Shown here piece by piece: positions 62,666-64,000 of a stretch of 64,000 nucleotides of DNA. This DNA comes from Mycolicibacterium sp. P1-18 (GTDB taxonomy: Bacteria; Actinomycetota; Actinomycetes; Mycobacteriales; Mycobacteriaceae). The notes under the pieces were generated by a model, which did not search any database, was not told the DNA's origin, and saw only the letters and a program-made list of their open reading frames with translations. A program made the position numbers and the translations under genes. Location of the stretch: contig NZ_NPKR01000003.1 in assembly GCF_008329535.1 (NCBI RefSeq), positions 310,001-374,000 on the forward strand. Reading direction: 5' to 3'. Position 1 is the stretch's first letter; each line of letters begins with the position of its first letter.

Positions 62666-63865
62666 ATGTCTAGTCTGCGCCGCGGCGATCGGGGTGCCTC
62701 GGTCGTCGAAATTCGGTCGGCGCTGGCGGCGTTGGGGCTGATCGACGGCGCCGACGACGACCTCACCACCGGGAAGCACGTCGCGTTCGACGTCTTCGAC
62801 GAAGATCTCGACCACTCGGTCCGCGCCTTCCAGCAGCACCGTGGCCTCCTCGTCGACGGTGTCGTGGGCGAGGCCACGTATCGGGCCTTGAAGGAGGCGT
62901 CGTACCGCCTGGGCGCCCGGACGCTGGCGCACCAGTTCGGCGCCCCGATGTACGGCGACGACGTCGCGACGCTGCAGGCCCGGTTGCAGGACCTGGGTTT
63001 CTACACCGACCTGGTGGACGGGCACTTCGGCCTGCAGACGCACAACGGCTTGATGTCCTATCAGCGGGAGTACGGTCTGTACCCCGACGGCATCTGTGGC
63101 CCAGAGACGTTGCGCTCCTTGTACTTCCTGGGTTCGCGGGTGACCGGTGGCTCGCTGCACGCCATCCGCGAGGAGGAGCTGGTTCGCCGCTCCGGCCCGC
63201 GTCTGTCCGGCAAGCGGATCATCATCGACCCGGGCCGCGGAGGCGATGACCACGGACCCATCATGAACGGCCCCGACGGGCCGATCAGCGAAGCAGACAT
63301 CCTGTGGGACTTGGCAAGTCGACTCGAGGGTCGGATGGCGGCCATCGGCATGGAGACGTTCCTGTCCCGGCCGGTGGGTCGCAGCCTGTCCGACGCCGAG
63401 CGCGCCGCGACCGCCAACACCGTCGGGGCCGACCTGATGATCAGCCTTCGCTGCGCGTCGCTGCCCAACTCCCCCGCCAACGGCGTGGCGTCGTTCCACT
63501 TCGGCAACTCGCACGGATCAGTGTCGACGATCGGTCGCAACCTTGCCGACTTCGTCCAACGGGAATTGGTGGCACGCACCGGTTTACGTGACTGCCGCAC
63601 CCATGGCCGCACGTGGGACCTGCTTCGCCTGACGCGGATGCCCACCGTGCAGATCGACGTCGGGTACATCACCAACCCGCACGACCGCGAGCTGTTGGTG
63701 TCGTCGCAAGCCAGGGACTCCTTGTCCGAGGGCATCCTCGCCGCCGTCAAACGTCTCTACCTGCTCGGCAAGGACGACCGGCCCACGGGCACGTTCACCT
63801 TCGCCGAACTGCTGGCGCACGAGCGGTCGGTCGAACAGTCCGCCGGCCGCGCCGCGCAAGCCTGA
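62666..63865 (+). CDS. cwlM: CwlM, inactive amidase-fold regulator of peptidoglycan synthesis
   Basis: 399 residues. Two N-terminal peptidoglycan-binding-type helical domains (about 8-78 and 90-155: VRAFQQHRGLLVDGVVGEATY, LMSYQREYGLYPDGICGPETL), then an amidase_3 fold. The zinc ligands of active amidases are replaced: Arg191 in DPGRGGDDHG and Arg262 in ISLRCAS, while Glu209 remains. CwlM is cytoplasmic and, phosphorylated by PknB, activates MurA; the phospho-site falls in the Thr-rich PTGTFTF (373-379), with Thr374 at the position recalled from M. smegmatis. No ribosome site before ATG 62666, so perhaps leaderless. Essential gene, matches Rv3915. Confidence 0.93.
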   Translation: MSSLRRGDRGASVVEIRSALAALGLIDGADDDLTTGKHVAFDVFDEDLDHSVRAFQQHRGLLVDGVVGEATYRALKEASYRLGARTLAHQFGAPMYGDDVATLQARLQDLGFYTDLVDGHFGLQTHNGLMSYQREYGLYPDGICGPETLRSLYFLGSRVTGGSLHAIREEELVRRSGPRLSGKRIIIDPGRGGDDHGPIMNGPDGPISEADILWDLASRLEGRMAAIGMETFLSRPVGRSLSDAERAATANTVGADLMISLRCASLPNSPANGVASFHFGNSHGSVSTIGRNLADFVQRELVARTGLRDCRTHGRTWDLLRLTRMPTVQIDVGYITNPHDRELLVSSQARDSLSEGILAAVKRLYLLGKDDRPTGTFTFAELLAHERSVEQSAGRAAQA

Positions 63866-63872
63866 CGCCCGG

Positions 63873-64000
63873 TCAACTGCAGGGGCTGAGCCCGGCCCCC
63901 ACCGGCTGCTGCAACTGAGCGCTCACCAGGAGTCGTTCCAGCGCGGCCTCCACGTCGGCCTTCCAGCCCAGGCCCTGTTCGAGCTCGAGACGCATCCGCG
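63873..64000 (-). CDS. Conserved protein, C-terminal end only (probable Rv3916c counterpart)
   Basis: A minus-strand frame open to the right edge ends at 63873-63875, with the last 42 residues visible: LELEQGLGWKADVEAALERL, then LVSAQLQQPVGAGLSPCS. It converges on cwlM with seven bases between the stops, and in M. tuberculosis the next gene (Rv3916c) also lies on the opposite strand before parB. The family cannot be settled from the visible tail. Confidence 0.6.
   Translation of the reverse strand, partial: RMRLELEQGLGWKADVEAALERLLVSAQLQQPVGAGLSPCS

Noticed and set aside
1..64000. tRNA, rRNA, CRISPR arrays, complete insertion sequences, oriC
   Set aside because: No cloverleaf or CCA-ended sequence, no spaced identical repeats of CRISPR type, no transposase frame and no dnaA/dnaN or dense box cluster of oriC type were seen by eye; a tRNAscan-SE and ISfinder search would settle it.

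Overview
This is a high-GC actinobacterial chromosome segment, almost certainly from a rapidly growing mycobacterium (Mycolicibacterium type), lying on the origin-proximal left arm. Evidence: a Mycobacterium-type dnaB with a P-loop intein, an MPT63-like antigen, PonA1, Ino1, Eis-like, Mtc28, a MurJ-pseudokinase fusion, SigM, TrxB/TrxC and CwlM, with Ala/Pro-rich proteins and many GTG starts. The run dnaB-rplI-rpsR-ssb-rpsF ... ponA1 ... ino1 ... leuS ... pcnA-mutT4-murJ-sigM-trxB-trxC-cwlM is the order I recall for M. smegmatis near the end of its numbered chromosome. In M. tuberculosis the dnaB-to-leuS block and the pcnA-to-cwlM block lie on opposite sides of oriC. Glucosylglycerate hydrolase (38.0-39.3 kb) also suits a rapid grower.

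Layout. (A) 1-5.37 kb, minus strand: an accessory catabolic operon with a two-subunit extradiol (LigA/LigB-type) dioxygenase, an alpha/beta hydrolase of the C-C/C-N bond-cleaving type, ferredoxin plus ferredoxin reductase, an enamidase-like amidohydrolase and an AA_synth-family protein. Taken together it looks like degradation of an N-heteroaromatic or related aromatic ring. The terminal oxygenase that the electron-transfer pair would serve is not in view. (B) 5.4-6.8 kb: a gene-poor, lower-GC stretch with relict insertion-element ends and no convincing gene. (C) 6.8-13.7 kb, minus strand: a seven-gene operon of sugar ABC transporter (permease, ATPase, binding lipoprotein), two Gfo/Idh/MocA dehydrogenases, a GntR regulator and an epoxide-hydrolase-like enzyme. 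A divergent LacI regulator follows at 13.9 kb, then a decayed convergent LacI paralogue. Block C is bracketed by two 79-bp direct repeats (5641-5719 and 16001-16079, 75/79 identical) and ends one base before the dnaB stop codon, so it looks like an acquired module.

(D) 16.1-20.9 kb: the core replication/ribosome block dnaB (with a class 3 intein), rplI, rpsR, ssb, rpsF. (E) 21.1-29.5 kb: MPT63-like antigen, SRPBCC protein, GT87 mannosyltransferase, ponA1, DUF5318, DUF1707, PadR, ino1. (F) 29.6-43.6 kb: Eis-like acetyltransferase, esterase, PhoX, F420-type oxidoreductase, a polar amino acid ABC transporter (fused binding protein-permease plus ATPase), MarR, glucosylglycerate hydrolase, SDR, amidase and an orphan CtaD. 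(G) 43.7-50.8 kb: leuS, mtc28, a small membrane protein, a YqgE protein, an MFS transporter and a mycothiol-type DinB protein. (H) 50.9-64 kb: a Ca-loop repeat protein, pcnA, mutT4, a DUF6049 protein, murJ, sigM, a small secreted protein, a short anti-SigM, trxB, trxC, cwlM, and the end of a further minus-strand gene at the right edge.

Block H joins cell-wall precursor export (MurJ) and its control (CwlM) to redox homeostasis (SigM, TrxB/TrxC). I saw no tRNA, rRNA, CRISPR array or complete insertion sequence. oriC itself is not included; it should lie a few kb to the right.
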